Shown here one piece after another: positions 46,529 to 59,430 of a stretch of 64,000 nucleotides of DNA. Each line of letters begins with the position of its first letter. The first letter of the stretch is position 1. Below the pieces are notes generated by a model. That model was not told the origin of the DNA. It was given only the letters and a program-made list of their open reading frames with translations, and made no database searches. A program made the translations under genes and the position numbers. Source of the DNA: Hedera helix (lineage: Eukaryota > Streptophyta > Magnoliopsida > Apiales > Araliaceae); NCBI GenBank assembly GCA_947179155.2, contig OX359273.1, positions 13,025,501 to 13,089,500 on the forward strand, read 5' to 3'.

Positions 46529-49500
46529 TGTGACATCCCGAATTTTTACAGAGTTTAAAATAGGGATTATGGTTAATTAAATAAAGGTTAATAGTAAAAA
46601 CCTAGTTATGAATGACAGAATGTAATAAGAGTAATTATGAGTTGTTATGTGATTAATGTTGTAAAGAGGGACCTATGTGGTTGAAACGCTTAAGTGAGAC
46701 TCTTAATGTAGATAAGGGTCTACAGAACGCGTAATGAGCAATTATATATGTAAAGTGTATAGGTGATGTAATACATATGAAATTATAATAATTGAGTGGT
46801 AATGTAAAGGATTAAAGATGAAGGATCGATTGTAATGCCTATAATAAGGTAATGAAAGGAATTATGGTAAGACACTATGTTATGTCAGCAAGTGATAGAG
46901 TGAATATATGAAGATGTGTATATGTGTATGTGATAGAATATAGAAAGAAGAGTTAAAGTAAGAGAATATTAAAAATTGGAAGTTTATGATTAAATTGATA
47001 TTAACAATTGAAATGAGAAAATCTGGTATACGATGTGCAGATACATGAAGTAATATCCCGACAATGTGTATAAAGGATGTTGTATGCAGGTAAGTTTAAA
47101 AATTGGTTTATGTGTGTTATGTAAACAAGTAAAAGGACGTTAAAGTTGAAATAATGATATTATGGGCATAAATGGTTAGATGATGATGGATTTTGATAAT
47201 CCGGTCGAGGTTCGCTTCTCGAGGAAGCAATTTATGAAAAAGATGAGCAATGTGATTATAATGGAGATGTTAGAAATTGAAATTGATGTAATGAGAACCA
47301 GAAAGGGTTTGCAGAAAATTATGTATGAAATGATAGGTAAATTTACATTTATTGTAAATAATTTCAATTGATTGATGACATTAGAATTTTGAAATGTGAC
47401 AAGAGATATGGGACAAGCAAGTTATGGAATATTTGATGAGGAATAAAGTTCAAGCGTAATGAAATAAGTTTGGATAAAAAAGAACTTGAGTTAGATTGAA
47501 ATTAAATAAGTTATGATTTAAAGGAATTAAAGTTCCTAGATTTTGTGGCGAAAGACAATGATACCCTTGATAAGTTGGATAATGACATATGTGTCATACG
47601 CGGTGAAATGACAAGAATGCCCTTCACTTAACGTGTGAAATGACCAAAGTGCCCTTAGGTTGGATTAACCATGGCTAGGCTAAGTTAACTCAAATTGAGT
47701 TTAATCTCATAAAAGTAAGCAAACAAGTATTCTTCTTCATTCTTGTTTGCTGGAAATATAACCTAAGTGAGAGAAAAAGAGGGAAAGCCATGGAAGTAAT
47801 GGAGAAAGGCTTGAAACCATGGAGCTAATGTGCCTAGATGATCAAAGGACAAGAAGAAAAGAGGAAGAACTCATCAAGACAAAGCTATCTATGTGAAGAA
47901 GTTTACCACCCAAGAAGGTATAATCATGTTCTTATTCTAAAATTTATAGTTTATGAGTTTAAATGTAAGAATGAGGGTGGTCATGCATGAATCTTTGAAA
48001 TTCATGGTTTAATTTTGTGGTATAGAGGGGCTACATGTTATTTGATTAATAGATGATAAAAATTTTAAGCTTAAGTTTGCTAGGACAAGGATGATATGTA
48101 ATTCATGTTCATGATCAAGGCTAGAACTCATGATTTGTAGGGGATTATATGTATAAGTTGCTAGATTTGAGGAAAACCTATTTTGGAAAGTTAAACATAT
48201 TTGATGCATGAGAGATTGCATGTTAGATAGCTTAAAGATTCAAGCATACTTGAAAAGCATGAATTGTTGGAGTAAAGTACAATATTAGACTATAATTTGC
48301 CATTAAACCAATTTGTAATCTGTAAAGTGCATTAGAATGTACAGTTAGAAGTTATATGGACTTATATAGTTGTTAAAAGTGCATATGATTACCTATGTGG
48401 TGCATAGAGTCAAGAGTTGTATTGGAGCTTAAGTTTTGGAAATGAAAGTTTTGAAAAAGTTAGTGAAAATCCAACCAAATGGTGATTTTTGGCAATTTTG
48501 AGAATTTAAAGGTGAAATGAAGTGAAAGGGTTTAATTTTACGATGTTACACGTATTTAGGTTGATTTGGAAATCAACGGATAGGAATTTGAATAAAAATG
48601 AGTTTCGAACGATCGAAATCGATCGTTTTGATTCTAAACGGATTTTTATGGACAAAACTCGCCTCATGCGAAGTTAAGTTGATTCGAAGGCCTAGACATG
48701 TCATATATGACCTATGTGAACTTTTTCAAGTGTTATAATTGAGTTTTAAAGCTTATGCCAAAAAATCACAAAGTAGGTAAAAAAGTTGGTTTTGAGTTGA
48801 AAATTTTTCTAAGTGTTGAAAATATGTTGAACAGCCCTCCTAGGGGCTAGTGTATCTCTATTTTTGAGAAGCCAAATGAGGTAAGTAATATTTTTGTAAA
48901 ATACTAGGTAGTGAGGTCTAGATGTAGTCCAAATTTCAACTCAATTGAAGTTAAGATGAAGGAATTAAAAATCGGCAAAAGTAGTGCAAAAATCAGATTT
49001 CCAGAATTTGAACACTGCGCCCCGGCGCCATGTTTTGTACTAAACATTGCGCTGAGGGCCAAATGTACTATTCACATCTGAGCCAATTTCGCGGCCAGCG
49101 AGCTCTGGCGGCGCAGGGGTGAAGTTGCTTTGTTTTTGAAAATTTTTTAAGCTTCCAAAAAGCTATATTTTGATATGGAATGATAAGAATAAGTTATGTA
49201 AGCCCAAATAGATAAAGAATGACCAAAATAAATGGTGTTAAAGCATAATGGGATAATGAATGGCATAATATAACATGCCCAAAGCTAACCCAAATCATGT
49301 TAAATGTTATGTAAAAGGTCGGGAACAAGCTAGGATGTATTATTAACCTACATAAGGTATAATACATCATAAGTAAAATGATTAGAGACGAATGATCGTG
49401 TATTTATGGATTAAGTTAGATAAGTTATATAAGTTTATGATCTTATAATGACATATAAGTTCAATGTTGACAGATAAGGTTCGGATTAGCAACCCGAGGC

Positions 49501-50501
49501 AAGGAAGAATAACAGGGAGACAAAGGTTAAGTAAATAAATGCAAACTAGGCAGTGTTCAGACTATAAGGTGCTATTGTTCTATGCGAACTGTGTAGTAGT
49601 AAAAGATTTGAAATGTGCCCTACGTGCAACTATGTGATTTAACTATTAAGTGAATTACGTGGCATTCATGTATAACATGATAAAGTAGAGATGCATGATA
49701 TGTATTATAAACTGTAAGCATGAAAGGTGTTATCTGAATTACTTGCTGAGCCTATGTGCTCACCCTTACTATAACTAACATTTCAGGTAATGTTTGTGAA
49801 GGTCGGATGATCCGGTTAGGCTAAGGTAAAAGGGAGTGAATGAATGGACAAGCACGAGGAAGTTATAACATATAAATTTGTATAAATGCAAGTTATGTAA
49901 TAGTTGATCATGAATGAAAACCTTAGATGGTAATAAGGGTTATATGAGTTGTAAATTCATAGTAATGAATATGTATGTATGTATTAATTAGAGTAAGATT
50001 GTGATGATGTGAGGTTATGTATTATGATTGTAATTCGAGTCTGACATATACTAGAACTCGCAGATATGGTATATATGTATGGAGAAGGTTATGTATGTGT
50101 ACAAGTATTTATGAATAGGAACATGCATATGTAAATAGGGACTTAAACGAATAGATCATAGTGAAATTTTGTTGACAGGTTAAATTATAATAATATATAT
50201 GATTATGAAATGAAATAGACTCGGTCACCATTACTAATTGTTTGACCTAAGTTTAATGAAAGGTAAGTGAACGTTACGATCCTGAGACAGGTAAGGAAAA
50301 TAAGATAAAGTTTTGATAATAAAAAAAAAGGACCGTATTATGGTCAACAGATTGGTTTTAAAAGTTAAAGGTTAAGTTTTAACGCACGAGATCGTCGTGA
50401 AAGTGTTTTATGAGAATATAAAATGATTTTATAGTTAATTATTATGATATCCTGAGACAATCGGATAAGATTAAAGAAGAGTGGGATCTCGGGACATTAC
50501 A
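46529..50501 (+). mobile_element. Solo LTR (3,973 bp), gypsy-type, TSD TTGGT
   Basis: It starts TGTGACATCCCGAATTTTTA and ends CGGGACATTACA. TTGGT flanks both sides (46524-46528, 50502-50506), and the central gypsy LTR gives the empty site (GGTGCTGGTGAAG, near 22677). It contains a GC-rich island (49010-49130: CCCCGGCGCC, GCGGCCAGCG, GGCGGCGC) and the stem ACTTGCTGAGCC...GTGCTCA (49741-49768) followed by ACATTTCAGG. No coding sequence; frames of 60-70 codons have no motifs. Confidence 0.92.
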
Positions 50502-51610
50502 TTGGTGAAGGAGATAAATAACGGGATGTTAAGCAATGAAGAAGAGTTAGATGGTGGAGGTTTACGAGTTAGATTAAATTGACATAAATTTCAATATTAG
50601 TCCATTAAAGACTAATCAATAAATTGAATTACGATTTATGTAGGACAAACGGTAGTTGATTAGCTAAAAGAAGAGAAAGCGGCCGTATCAGGCAAGTATC
50701 TCTCACTTGTACACCTTATTTGTTTCGTACAAGATCAGTTATAACTTAAATACAACCATTCATATGTGTACACTTAAAAGATTTCCCAAATACTAAATTG
50801 TAAATGATGAGAATTCTAAATGAAGACAAGTTGTTTAAAAGGTGAATCTATGCCACTTAATTCGGTTGGACAGATGATGACATAAATTATCAATCTTACT
50901 CTTTAAGACATATTTCCAAACAAATTATTTTAGTGCAGACTCTTTTATACTGAGATGAACAACACTGAAAAGGGTAATTACTTTGTGTCGGTGGATCCGA
51001 CATGCACAAGCACGGAGACTAGACATTGTGCATAATGTAGGGTACTATGAGGTTGATCACCTCATATACTTTTTTTACTTGAGGATTCTCAGTTAATCGC
51101 TCTTAATCCTCTGACGGGTTTAAGGGTCCTTAGCAGCCACTTAGTAATGATTGGTTATTTGTAAATTACTTTTCTTTTGCTTTCTTCATAAGTTATTACA
51201 CTTTTTGAGCTTATAGACCCTTAAACATAATTATTGATTATTGTTATTATATACTTACTGAGCAAACTCGTTGCTCATACTTGCTTTATAACCCCATGTA
51301 CAGTTAAGACTAAGGACGCCGATAGCTCCGATAAAGATGAAGGAAAGGCTAAGACAATAGAGAATTGAAGTCAAAGTTAGAATTTAAGATGTTTACAAAT
51401 GTTATGAATCCTTCTGATCTTTTGTATTAGTTCAATGGTGTAATGTAAAGGTCATCGTAACCTGAGAACTTATTTAAGTCTTATGTAATGCTTTATTTAT
51501 ATATTTATGTTATTATGCTATTATGCAACGAATGGATAGATATATGTAATGTATAGTTGGTATCACGAGCACTGAATTCAAGGTATAAGTACCCAAATTT
51601 TGGGGCGTCA
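50502..51610 (+). mobile_element. Gypsy third LTR, terminal segment
   Basis: Continues the LTR after TTGGT and aligns with 22677-23120 plus 25524-26319. It keeps an intact TGAGCAAACTCGTTGCTCA stem (51258-51276). It ends AAATTTTGGGGCGTCA at 51610; the following AAGAG may be half of the target duplication of the whole array, the other half being lost. Confidence 0.85.
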
Positions 51611-53142
51611 AAGAGTATTTCATCAGGATAATATTTTTGATGGAGTATTTCTCACAGGAATTCTGTCAGAAATAAGTTGATTATCATATATTATTCCATC
51701 AAAAATAAGAGGTGACACATATCCCCAGCTTAGCTAATTACTCAAGGTTGTTTCCCACGCAAATTTTGTCAAAAATATCAAATTCCATCGAGAATAACGT
51801 TTTACAAAAAAAATTATTCTATTTTTTTATTATTGTTTTCTAAGTTTTTAAACCATAAATTCCTGCACATGTTTTTAAAACACACTAATAAATACAACAA
51901 CCTCAACAATAACAACAATCAGGATAACAACTATATATACGAGCATCAGTTATTATAAATTTAAATTTTGTAATACATTGTGTCTCCTAATTGTTTATAA
52001 ACTTAAACTAAATCTATAACTTAAACACAAGTTAAACTATAAATTATAGGCGATGACCAGTAATACCACCACTATAGCGAGTATCATCGTGTAAGTGAAG
52101 CAAGTATCATCACGCAGGTGATCTATGCGGCTGTTCAATAGTCTGAAAATCACTGTGCTCCTGGTCCTGATCGTCCCTTTGGTAATTCAATAAAAGCATA
52201 CAAAAATATCAAACACTAAACAAATATAAACAAACAGATAAACATAAAAAATAAATAAATAGACGAAGCTAAAATATGTACATACTTGAGGATGATATAT
52301 ATCAGGCAATGACCAGTAATACCACCACTATAGCGAGTATCATCGTGTAAGTGAAGCAAGTATCATCACGCAGGTGATCTATGCGGCTGTTCAATAGTCT
52401 GAAAATCACTGTGCTCCTGGTCCTGATCGTCCCTTTGGTAATTCAATAAAAGCATACAAAAATATCAAACACTAAACAAATATAAACAAACAGATAAACA
52501 TAAAAAATAAATAAATAGACGAAGCTAAAATATGTACATACTTGAGGATGATATATATCATCAGCGTGGGAAAAACCTGCTCTATTAGAGTAATCACCAT
52601 TCATAAGATCTCATCATGTTTGGTTGTGAAAGACTCCAAAGTGATGGACTTATTTCAAGGGTCATTCCTACTGCAGTGTCCTGAGAAAGCTTAGATAGAC
52701 GAGCATGAGTAGGGCACAATTGATCTCTAAATATTGGATCAGTCTGGTATCGCTAAGAAATTGCATTGATCACCCTCTAAAATAGGTCTTTATCCAAGTT
52801 AGAATATGTAGAATATGGTCTAACATCTACTCTTAAACGACGATGCTGGCTAGAACGAGAACATAAAATATAAATAATTTTAAATAATGAAGCAAGCAAA
52901 TAGAAATAATGAGAAATAGAAATGTTTCTTTAGATAAAAAATACTTGTGTCTGGTTCGTACGATAGTACTCCAAGGTGAGCAAGCACTCTATACTTGTCA
53001 GTGATACACGTAGGGGATCTTAAAATGGCATCCAAACAGCTATCTCCTCATCATGAGATAACTTAATATTACAGCCAGTGTAATCTAACGCTTCAAGCCC
53101 TCCCCTAATAAATGGTACTTTAACTATACTCTTCTCTAAGAG
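51611..53142. mobile_element. Degenerate CACTA-like terminal region (tentative)
   Basis: 51611-51810 holds about six decayed copies of a TTCCGTC(A/G)GAAATAA-like motif (TTTCATCAGGATAAT, TTCTGTCAGAAATAAG, TTCCATCAAAAATAAG, TTTTGTCAAAAATAT, TTCCATCGAGAATAACG). Similar motifs form the subterminal repeats of the CACTA element at 56883. From 52570 to 53120 the minus strand has short open pieces (for example RDQLCPTHARLSKLSQDTA) that look like exon remnants, but I recognise no family. No TIR was found. Confidence 0.4.
52049..52560 (+). repeat. Tandem duplication, 2 x 256 bp
   Basis: 52049-52304 and 52305-52560 are identical except for one base (GGCGATGACC versus GGCAATGACC). It includes ACCACCACTATAGCGAG and CTCCTGGTCCTGATCGTC. 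Much younger than its degenerate surroundings. Confidence 0.95.
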
Positions 53143-56142
53143 TGTTATTCCCAAAGGCACAAAAGTGATATAGAGGGGGGATTGAATAGATCTTTATACA
53201 TCGTTGTATGCTTTTTCTTTTAAGCATGTTTACTAAATTTTATGTAATTAATTAGCATAATGAAATTAGTTATTTGGTAAAATCCCTTTTTGATCCTTGA
53301 AAGATAATCACGCAGCTCTATTTCAAGTTTACTGATGGAAAGATATTGCCATAATTAATCTTGTAATAAGTAAGGTAATAAAAGCAGTAAAGAGATAATG
53401 AGACATAGGGTTTTTAAGAGGTTCGGAGCCTAAATTACTCCTAGTACTCTTTTCCAATCCAGTGAGTAGGGATATTCCACTATAAGAAAAATGGTTCCTC
53501 TGAACCTTAAACAGGACACTAAGTAATTTCCGCTGAGGGACTGATTCCTTTAACTCAGGTAAACCATCGAAACTCGACTTTTTCTAAAGGACACTTAGAC
53601 CTCTTCCCACTTTAGGGCTAATTCCTCTTAAGCAAGCGAACCACCGCAAATCAACTTTCTCCACATGATACTTTATCCTTTTCCCTCACTAGGGTTGATT
53701 CCTGTAAACAAGGAGACCCACTAAAACTCAACTTTCTTGCTGTTGTTGATAATGATGGTTGAGCTACTGCTAAGTTGGCATTAAGTTTTCTTATGAATAA
53801 CTTAGCAGATGAACAATTTCATTAATTTTTTCACTTTGTGAGCTCTTAACATATTACTCTAGGTTTTGCCATGGCTCTTGTATGGATGAAATCGTTCATT
53901 GATCAGTCTTCCAAAGCCTAAAGTGGTGTTGGGTTGATGATGTTATCTTTTTCTTGATCGATCCTCTATTCGGTCTTCTATTGTTTAATCGACATCCTAT
54001 TTTTTCATTTGAATCTAAAATCTATTTATAGATTTCCTTTTGAAAAATGCCCATTTGGAAGTTATTATTGCTCAGCTGGTTTCTACCTCAACAGTCTTAT
54101 GTACTCTAATAGTGTTAGACAGTCTACTATAGCCACCCAAGTTGTCAGATGTGTCAGTCTTTTGTGTAATGTGACAAACCTAGATTTCCAAAATATAGCT
54201 ACTGGAGATGCGGCTTATCAGATATCTTTCTTTCTGTCAAAAAACTTTAGAAGATCTTAAGGGTGAAGATGTATTGGTAAAGTTTCTTGTCATAACAGCT
54301 ACTTTGTCTGTGTTAGGAGTTCTTCTCTATGACTTCATATGTCTAGCATCTTAGAGTCACTCATCAGATAAGTCATTTTGTATATCTTGTAGTTATGCGT
54401 TCGTATGAACTTAGAATATCCTTTGAACTTGTTTGCTTTGCAACGCTCCTTATTTATCTGTAGTCATTCAATGATCTTGGAGTCTCCTTGAGTCACTCTA
54501 CGATCAGTCATAACTTGCATTCTGCTCTATGACTTTACTAAACGTGCTTAATTAACTCTACACCCCAAAGAACTAAGACTTTAGCTCTACGAACTTAAAC
54601 CTTTTGTGCATTTCAAGTTCTTGCTCCACTGCTTGGATCAGCTTCCTCATAAGATGACTTTCTGTTTGCAGGGTTGTGAACTCCACTTTTTTTTATCTCT
54701 ATTTGGTGTACTTTTTTTTTACTATGGTGGATGCCACGACTCCTTTTTATCTGATAAACTAGTCGTTACTGAATAGTTCTCTGATATGTGTCTTCTTTGG
54801 CTAGTTTTTTCTGAACTCCTTCTTATTGGAAAATGCTTGAAAAGGACATCCCAATCACCTATCGTAGGTTAGTGAATCTTCTTGTCTGTTTTATATTCCT
54901 ATGATGAAAGTAGCTCTACGATTCTATCATTCAATGTTGTGAACTCTGTTATGTAGCACTGATGTAGTTTAATAATCATGATGAGACTCTATTTCCTGAA
55001 GTAGCTCAATGAACTGAAGTACCTTTGTGATTTAATGATAATTTTCAATTAAGTTCCATTATGAGATCCTCAGCTTCTTGGCGTTACTTTATGATTTTTA
55101 TCCTTTTCATCTTCACTCTACGACTTAAGCATTTATGACTTTACTTTGCAATATTGATCTTCTTGACTAAAATCTACAAACTCTTTATGTGTGTGCTGAT
55201 ATATGTAGGATGACCTTCACTCTATTCCCTATTTATTCTTAAAGCCTGATCTTTGCATTATTGACTTCTGAAGTTGAGATATCACCTTCTTCTATATTGG
55301 AGTGGGTGATTTTTTCTTTTTTGTGCTTGAGCATTCTTCTTCGATGGTTTAATTCTCAGCTCAGAGTTTTTACTACTCTTCTTTTCTTGGCTTTGCAGCT
55401 CTGTTTTGTTCGATGATCTACTTTGCTCTGCTCGATGATTCTTCTCTATTTTGCTCGACGATTCTGCTCTGCTTTTCTTGACGGTACGTTATATTCTACT
55501 TGGCAATTTCCTATTTTACATTCTACGATGTAAGAGTTAGGGATCGTAGAGTTAAGCTCCAAACATCTCATTTGATGATCTTGACTTACTCTACAATTTG
55601 ACTTTCTAGAGTCGTTCTATGACTTTGACTATTCTTCTGTTCACTTTACGAACTTCTAGTCCTTTGCATTTATCTCTACTTGACTCTGCGATTCTGTTCT
55701 TATTCGATGATTCTTTATGATACATGCTCTTTTGATCTTCAGCCTAGTCTATTACATTTTTCTATCACTATGCTTTTTGAATCCACCTAACAAATTTGAT
55801 TCCTAACTAGTCTATCTTTGTAATTCAGATCATCCTAACAAATTTTATCCATAACTAGTCTATCTTCATAATTTGGATCAACCTAATAAATTTGATCCAT
55901 AAATCATTGTACAAAGATAATTCCTTTAAGGACTTTATAATATTATTTATTTTTCTTTTACACTTATACATTAATCTCTTCGTTAAATCATTCAAATTAA
56001 CCAATCAGTGAAATCATATAATAAATAGATATATTGCATATAATTTAGTAGTTATATTATGAATAGTTATATTACAATTATAAACACTTGAATAAGTCAT
56101 CAACAAATCCAGATACCATAGATCAACATAAATACAATAACA
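53143..56142 (-). mobile_element. Second copia-like LTR (3.0 kb), minus strand
   Basis: On the minus strand it starts TGTTATTGTATTTATG at 56142 and ends GGGAATAACA at 53143, with the C-rich SIRE-like end (CCCCCCTCTATATCAC). A PPT-like AATAGGGAGAGAT precedes the start. The interior has many short variants of CTCTACGA(C/T)T (54320-55720). No gene is seen; the 83-codon frame at 54009-54260 has no domain. The rest of the element is lost beyond about 56326. Confidence 0.7.
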
Positions 56143-56326
56143 ATCTCTCCCTATTTGATGATGATAAAAATAATTAATAATTATGAATAATATTTAAAAT
56201 AACTTTCAAATTTAATAAGTAAAATCAATAAAACCAAGCATATTTGAAATATAATAAGAGGTTGTGTTTGTCTAAACAAATATGTTTATTCATTTAACCA
56301 TTTACAAAGGTAATAAATGATCAAAC
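56143..56326 (-). mobile_element. Copia-like PPT and scrap of internal sequence
   Basis: Minus strand ATCATCATCAAATAGGGAGA then the LTR start; this matches the GTCATCATT...GGGGGAG wording at 40839. The remaining ~150 bp are AT-rich with nothing recognisable. Confidence 0.6.
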
Positions 56327-56882
56327 TATAACGCTGCCGAAACCCCATCATTTTTTAATGGCAATCTCGTGCGTTAATACATAACATTTATCCTTAAGAC
56401 TGCATCATACAATCATAATACAATTCATAAACCTGTTTATTTAACTTACATTTATAACCTATCTGAAGATCATAACCTTTACATTCCATACATTAGAACT
56501 AAGGTCATACATACATAAATCTTGACCTAGTCTATTACAGTTCAAAATCATATATATTTTGATTTTACGTAACTTAGCCAGTGAATACAATCTCCATCAT
56601 TAACTATCCATACGTACACCTGTTTACACATATCTATCTCATATATGCGAGTTTATTACATATAAGACTCGACTTACAATAATTTAAGCTGATACATTAA
56701 TAGTATCTCATTACAAGTTCATCTGAATAAAACTTACATACATAGCTATCTCCAATGGATTTACAAATTATACAACTCATTATTAACGACAAAGTTTAAA
56801 ATTAAAACTAAGATGTTAAATAACTTATACTTTTATAAGTTTAAATTTATCTGACTGGCTTGTTATATTACACTATTACATA
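56327..56882 (-). mobile_element. Terminal fragment of a minus-strand LTR related to 46529-50501
   Basis: The reverse complement has the blocks found near the end of the 46529 LTR in the same order: AAGTTAT..., GAGTTGTA..., ATTGTAAGTCGAGTC with ACTCGCATATAT (compare ATTGTAATTCGAGTC, ACTCGCAGATATGG), AACGCACGAGAT and a GGGGTTTCGG...CGTTATA end. It runs straight into the CACTA TIR at 56883, so the CACTA element most likely inserted into this LTR and the remainder lies beyond the window. Confidence 0.7.
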
Positions 56883-57172
56883 CACTATAAGAATAGACGT
56901 TAGTTCCGACGGAATTGTTTTCAACGGAATTGATTCAGACGGAAATAATTCATCCTCGACGGAATATTCCGTCGATTTTAATTCTTTCGAAAATACTTTA
57001 AATTCGACGAAATTTCGTCGATATTATGGACTCCCCGTTGGCGCCAAAGTTCCCGCGCCTGGCAATATAATGTCGACGGAAAAAATGTATATTGTCGACC
57101 GAATATACGTCGAGATTAACTTATTTTCGATGGAGTTAAGTTCGATGAAAATTCCGTCAGAAATAATTTAAA
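56883..57172. repeat. CACTA subterminal repeats
   Basis: Copies of CGACGGAAT in both orientations (56906, 56923, 56937, 56959 with ATTCCGTCG, 57002, 57013, 57074, 57095, 57107, 57147). In En/Spm such repeats bind the second element-encoded protein. The open frame across this block (56860-57171) is a by-product of the repeats, not a gene. Confidence 0.8.
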
Positions 57173-57390
57173 AACCTATTTCATCGTCTTTTTCCCCAGC
57201 TGCCTCCACTACTTTCATTTCTCTCTCTCTCTCTCTCTCAATTCACTCTCTCTGTCTCTCTCAGTTCGCTCTCTCTCCCTCCGACCGACCCAGCTCGATC
57301 TCCACCCGTTGTTGCCGTCCAGTTGCTCGTCCGTTGTCGCTGTCGTCCATTGCCACTGTCCGAGAACACCTCCGATCGGCACCTCCGTGT

Positions 57391-57393
<3 letters not shown>
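57173..57393 (+). other. Probable 5'UTR exon of the CACTA transposase gene
   Basis: A C/T-rich stretch with a (CT)n run (57220-57239), then GC-rich sequence ending CCGTGTAAG|GTATAT, a plausible splice donor at 57393/57394. It contains no ATG in a useful frame. A matching acceptor (TATTTTTCAG) ends at 63095, seven bases before the transposase ATG. Exon limits are inferred. Confidence 0.5.
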
Positions 57394-57430
<37 letters not shown>

Positions 57431-58620
57431 GTGAAATTAATTTGTGTATATATATTGTGATATTAATGTATTAGATTGTTACATTAGCTATTTCCGACAG
57501 AATTTTACTATTGCAATATTTGTGATGTATTTTCCTAATTTTTCAATATTAAAATAACTAAGTAGTATTTACTTAGTTTTGTACTAATAACATAAAATGA
57601 AATAAACTAACATAAAAAAAAGATAAAAAAATAAATTACATTAAATAAAATAATTATAGTAAATTAAAATATTTAAATTACATTAAATAATATAGTATAA
57701 TATACTATATTGCAAATTATCCATTTATTAATAAAATAAAATAAAAATAAATAGCATTAATTAAATATAATTACATAAAATTAAATTAAATTAAAGACAA
57801 TGAAATGAAATTAAGTTACAATAAATATAATGAAAAATAAATTAAATTAAGTAAAATATAATTAATATAATATAATTAAATTAAGTAAAATAAAATAAAA
57901 GTAATACAATATAATATAATATAATTAAATTAAGTTAAATTAAGCAAAACAAAGTATAATTAAATTAAATTAATTATATAAAATTAAGTTAAATTAAACA
58001 TACTTAAAATAAAATAAATTAAATTCATTAAAACAAAATAAAATAAGATAAATTTAATATAATTAAATAAAATAAAATTAAGTCAAGTTAAATAAAATTA
58101 AATATAATTAAAAAAAATAAATTAAATTAAGTAAAATAAAATAAACTAAAATAAAATATAATTTAATTAATTTAATATTCTAAAATTAATTTAATATAAT
58201 TAGATTAAATCCAATTCCTTCTAATCACTTGTGCATATACTTTGGTTAGGAGCTTAGAAACCCGTTTGACACTCACTAGAAGTGAATGCCGAATAGTCCC
58301 CTGTCTGGGATTGTTGCTAGATGTTATGTCTCTCACGTAGATTTGTGCCAACAATTTGAGTACGTTTTATTTGTTTTGGGATTTTTTGTTAATATTTCTA
58401 CATGTTCTCTGAGTGCATACTTAGCCTACATTGACGTAGTCTATTTCATGTACTGAGAGACCACGGGGAGGTGTTGTCGAAATTTCCTTGAAACAGAAAA
58501 AACGTGCTCAAGGTGTTGGCACAAGTGAGGAGACGCATCTAGGAATGGGATAGAAGCCTGACCCGTATACTTAGAAGTTGAAGTCATGCAAGAATCATGA
58601 ATACACACACATACGCTAAA
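57394..58620 (+). other. CACTA 5'UTR intron, first part
   Basis: A TA repeat (57395-57425), then a very AT-rich tract (57590-58200) built of TAAAATAAAAT/TTAAATTAA words, then more mixed sequence (58200-58615) without an open frame. It ends with CTAAA (58616-58620), the left target duplication of the solo LTR. Confidence 0.6.
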
Positions 58621-59430
58621 TGTAATATCCCATATATTTTCAAGATTTTAAATAATATCTTAATTGATTTTATTAAAGGTTAAGGTTTAAAACCTAGAAT
58701 GTGAGAAGTAAGATGTGTAGAAAATGGGTAAACATTTTTTTTTAACATAATTGATTTGTTAGAAATTAAATGTGAGAATATTGTATTGATGCATGTAGAG
58801 AATTTGTTAAGGAAATAAATTCAATTGAAAAGTGAAGGTGGATATATATATGTATATACCTAAAGTGAGCTTGTTAGCCAAGTAAGAGGATGAGTAAGTT
58901 AATACTCAATTAAGCTAATAAATTAATTAGTTTAATTAAGAAGCAAGAAAGAAAGTCGTGAAATATAATTACTTAGGTTAATTATATTAGTTATGAGTTG
59001 AAGTTGTGAAAAAGCTAGGATGATTGTCTAGGATGACAATAATGTGAAGTGATTAGTTAAGTAATTAACTTAATTAATAAGTTTATGTATAGAATTCCAA
59101 AGTGAAATTAAAACAAGCCCAATATGTTAATTATTGTAAGTCTTGTTGGTAATTATAGAGAGGTCCAAATAAATTATGGATTAAAGCCTCATGGAGAGTC
59201 CAAGTAATTTAATTACTACTAGTGGACTAGCCCAAAAGAATTATATGTGTTAGCCCAATATGGGAATACTTGTATGAAGATGGATAAGTTAATTGAGTAA
59301 CCCAATGTATGAATAACTACATGGGTATGGGTAATTAAATTATAAACCCAAGTTGATGATAAAAGATAGTAAATTTAATCAAGTCAAAGTACTTGTATTA
59401 ATGTGTTTTAGAATTTTGAAAATTAGCACT

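Noticed and set aside
56860..57171. 103-codon open frame at the CACTA left end
   Set aside because: It starts before the TIR and runs through the CGACGGAA subterminal repeats; the periodic repeats explain the open frame. No domain is visible.
57590..58200. Very AT-rich tract considered as a matrix-attachment site or replication origin
   Set aside because: It is low-complexity sequence inside a CACTA intron; composition alone does not support a function.
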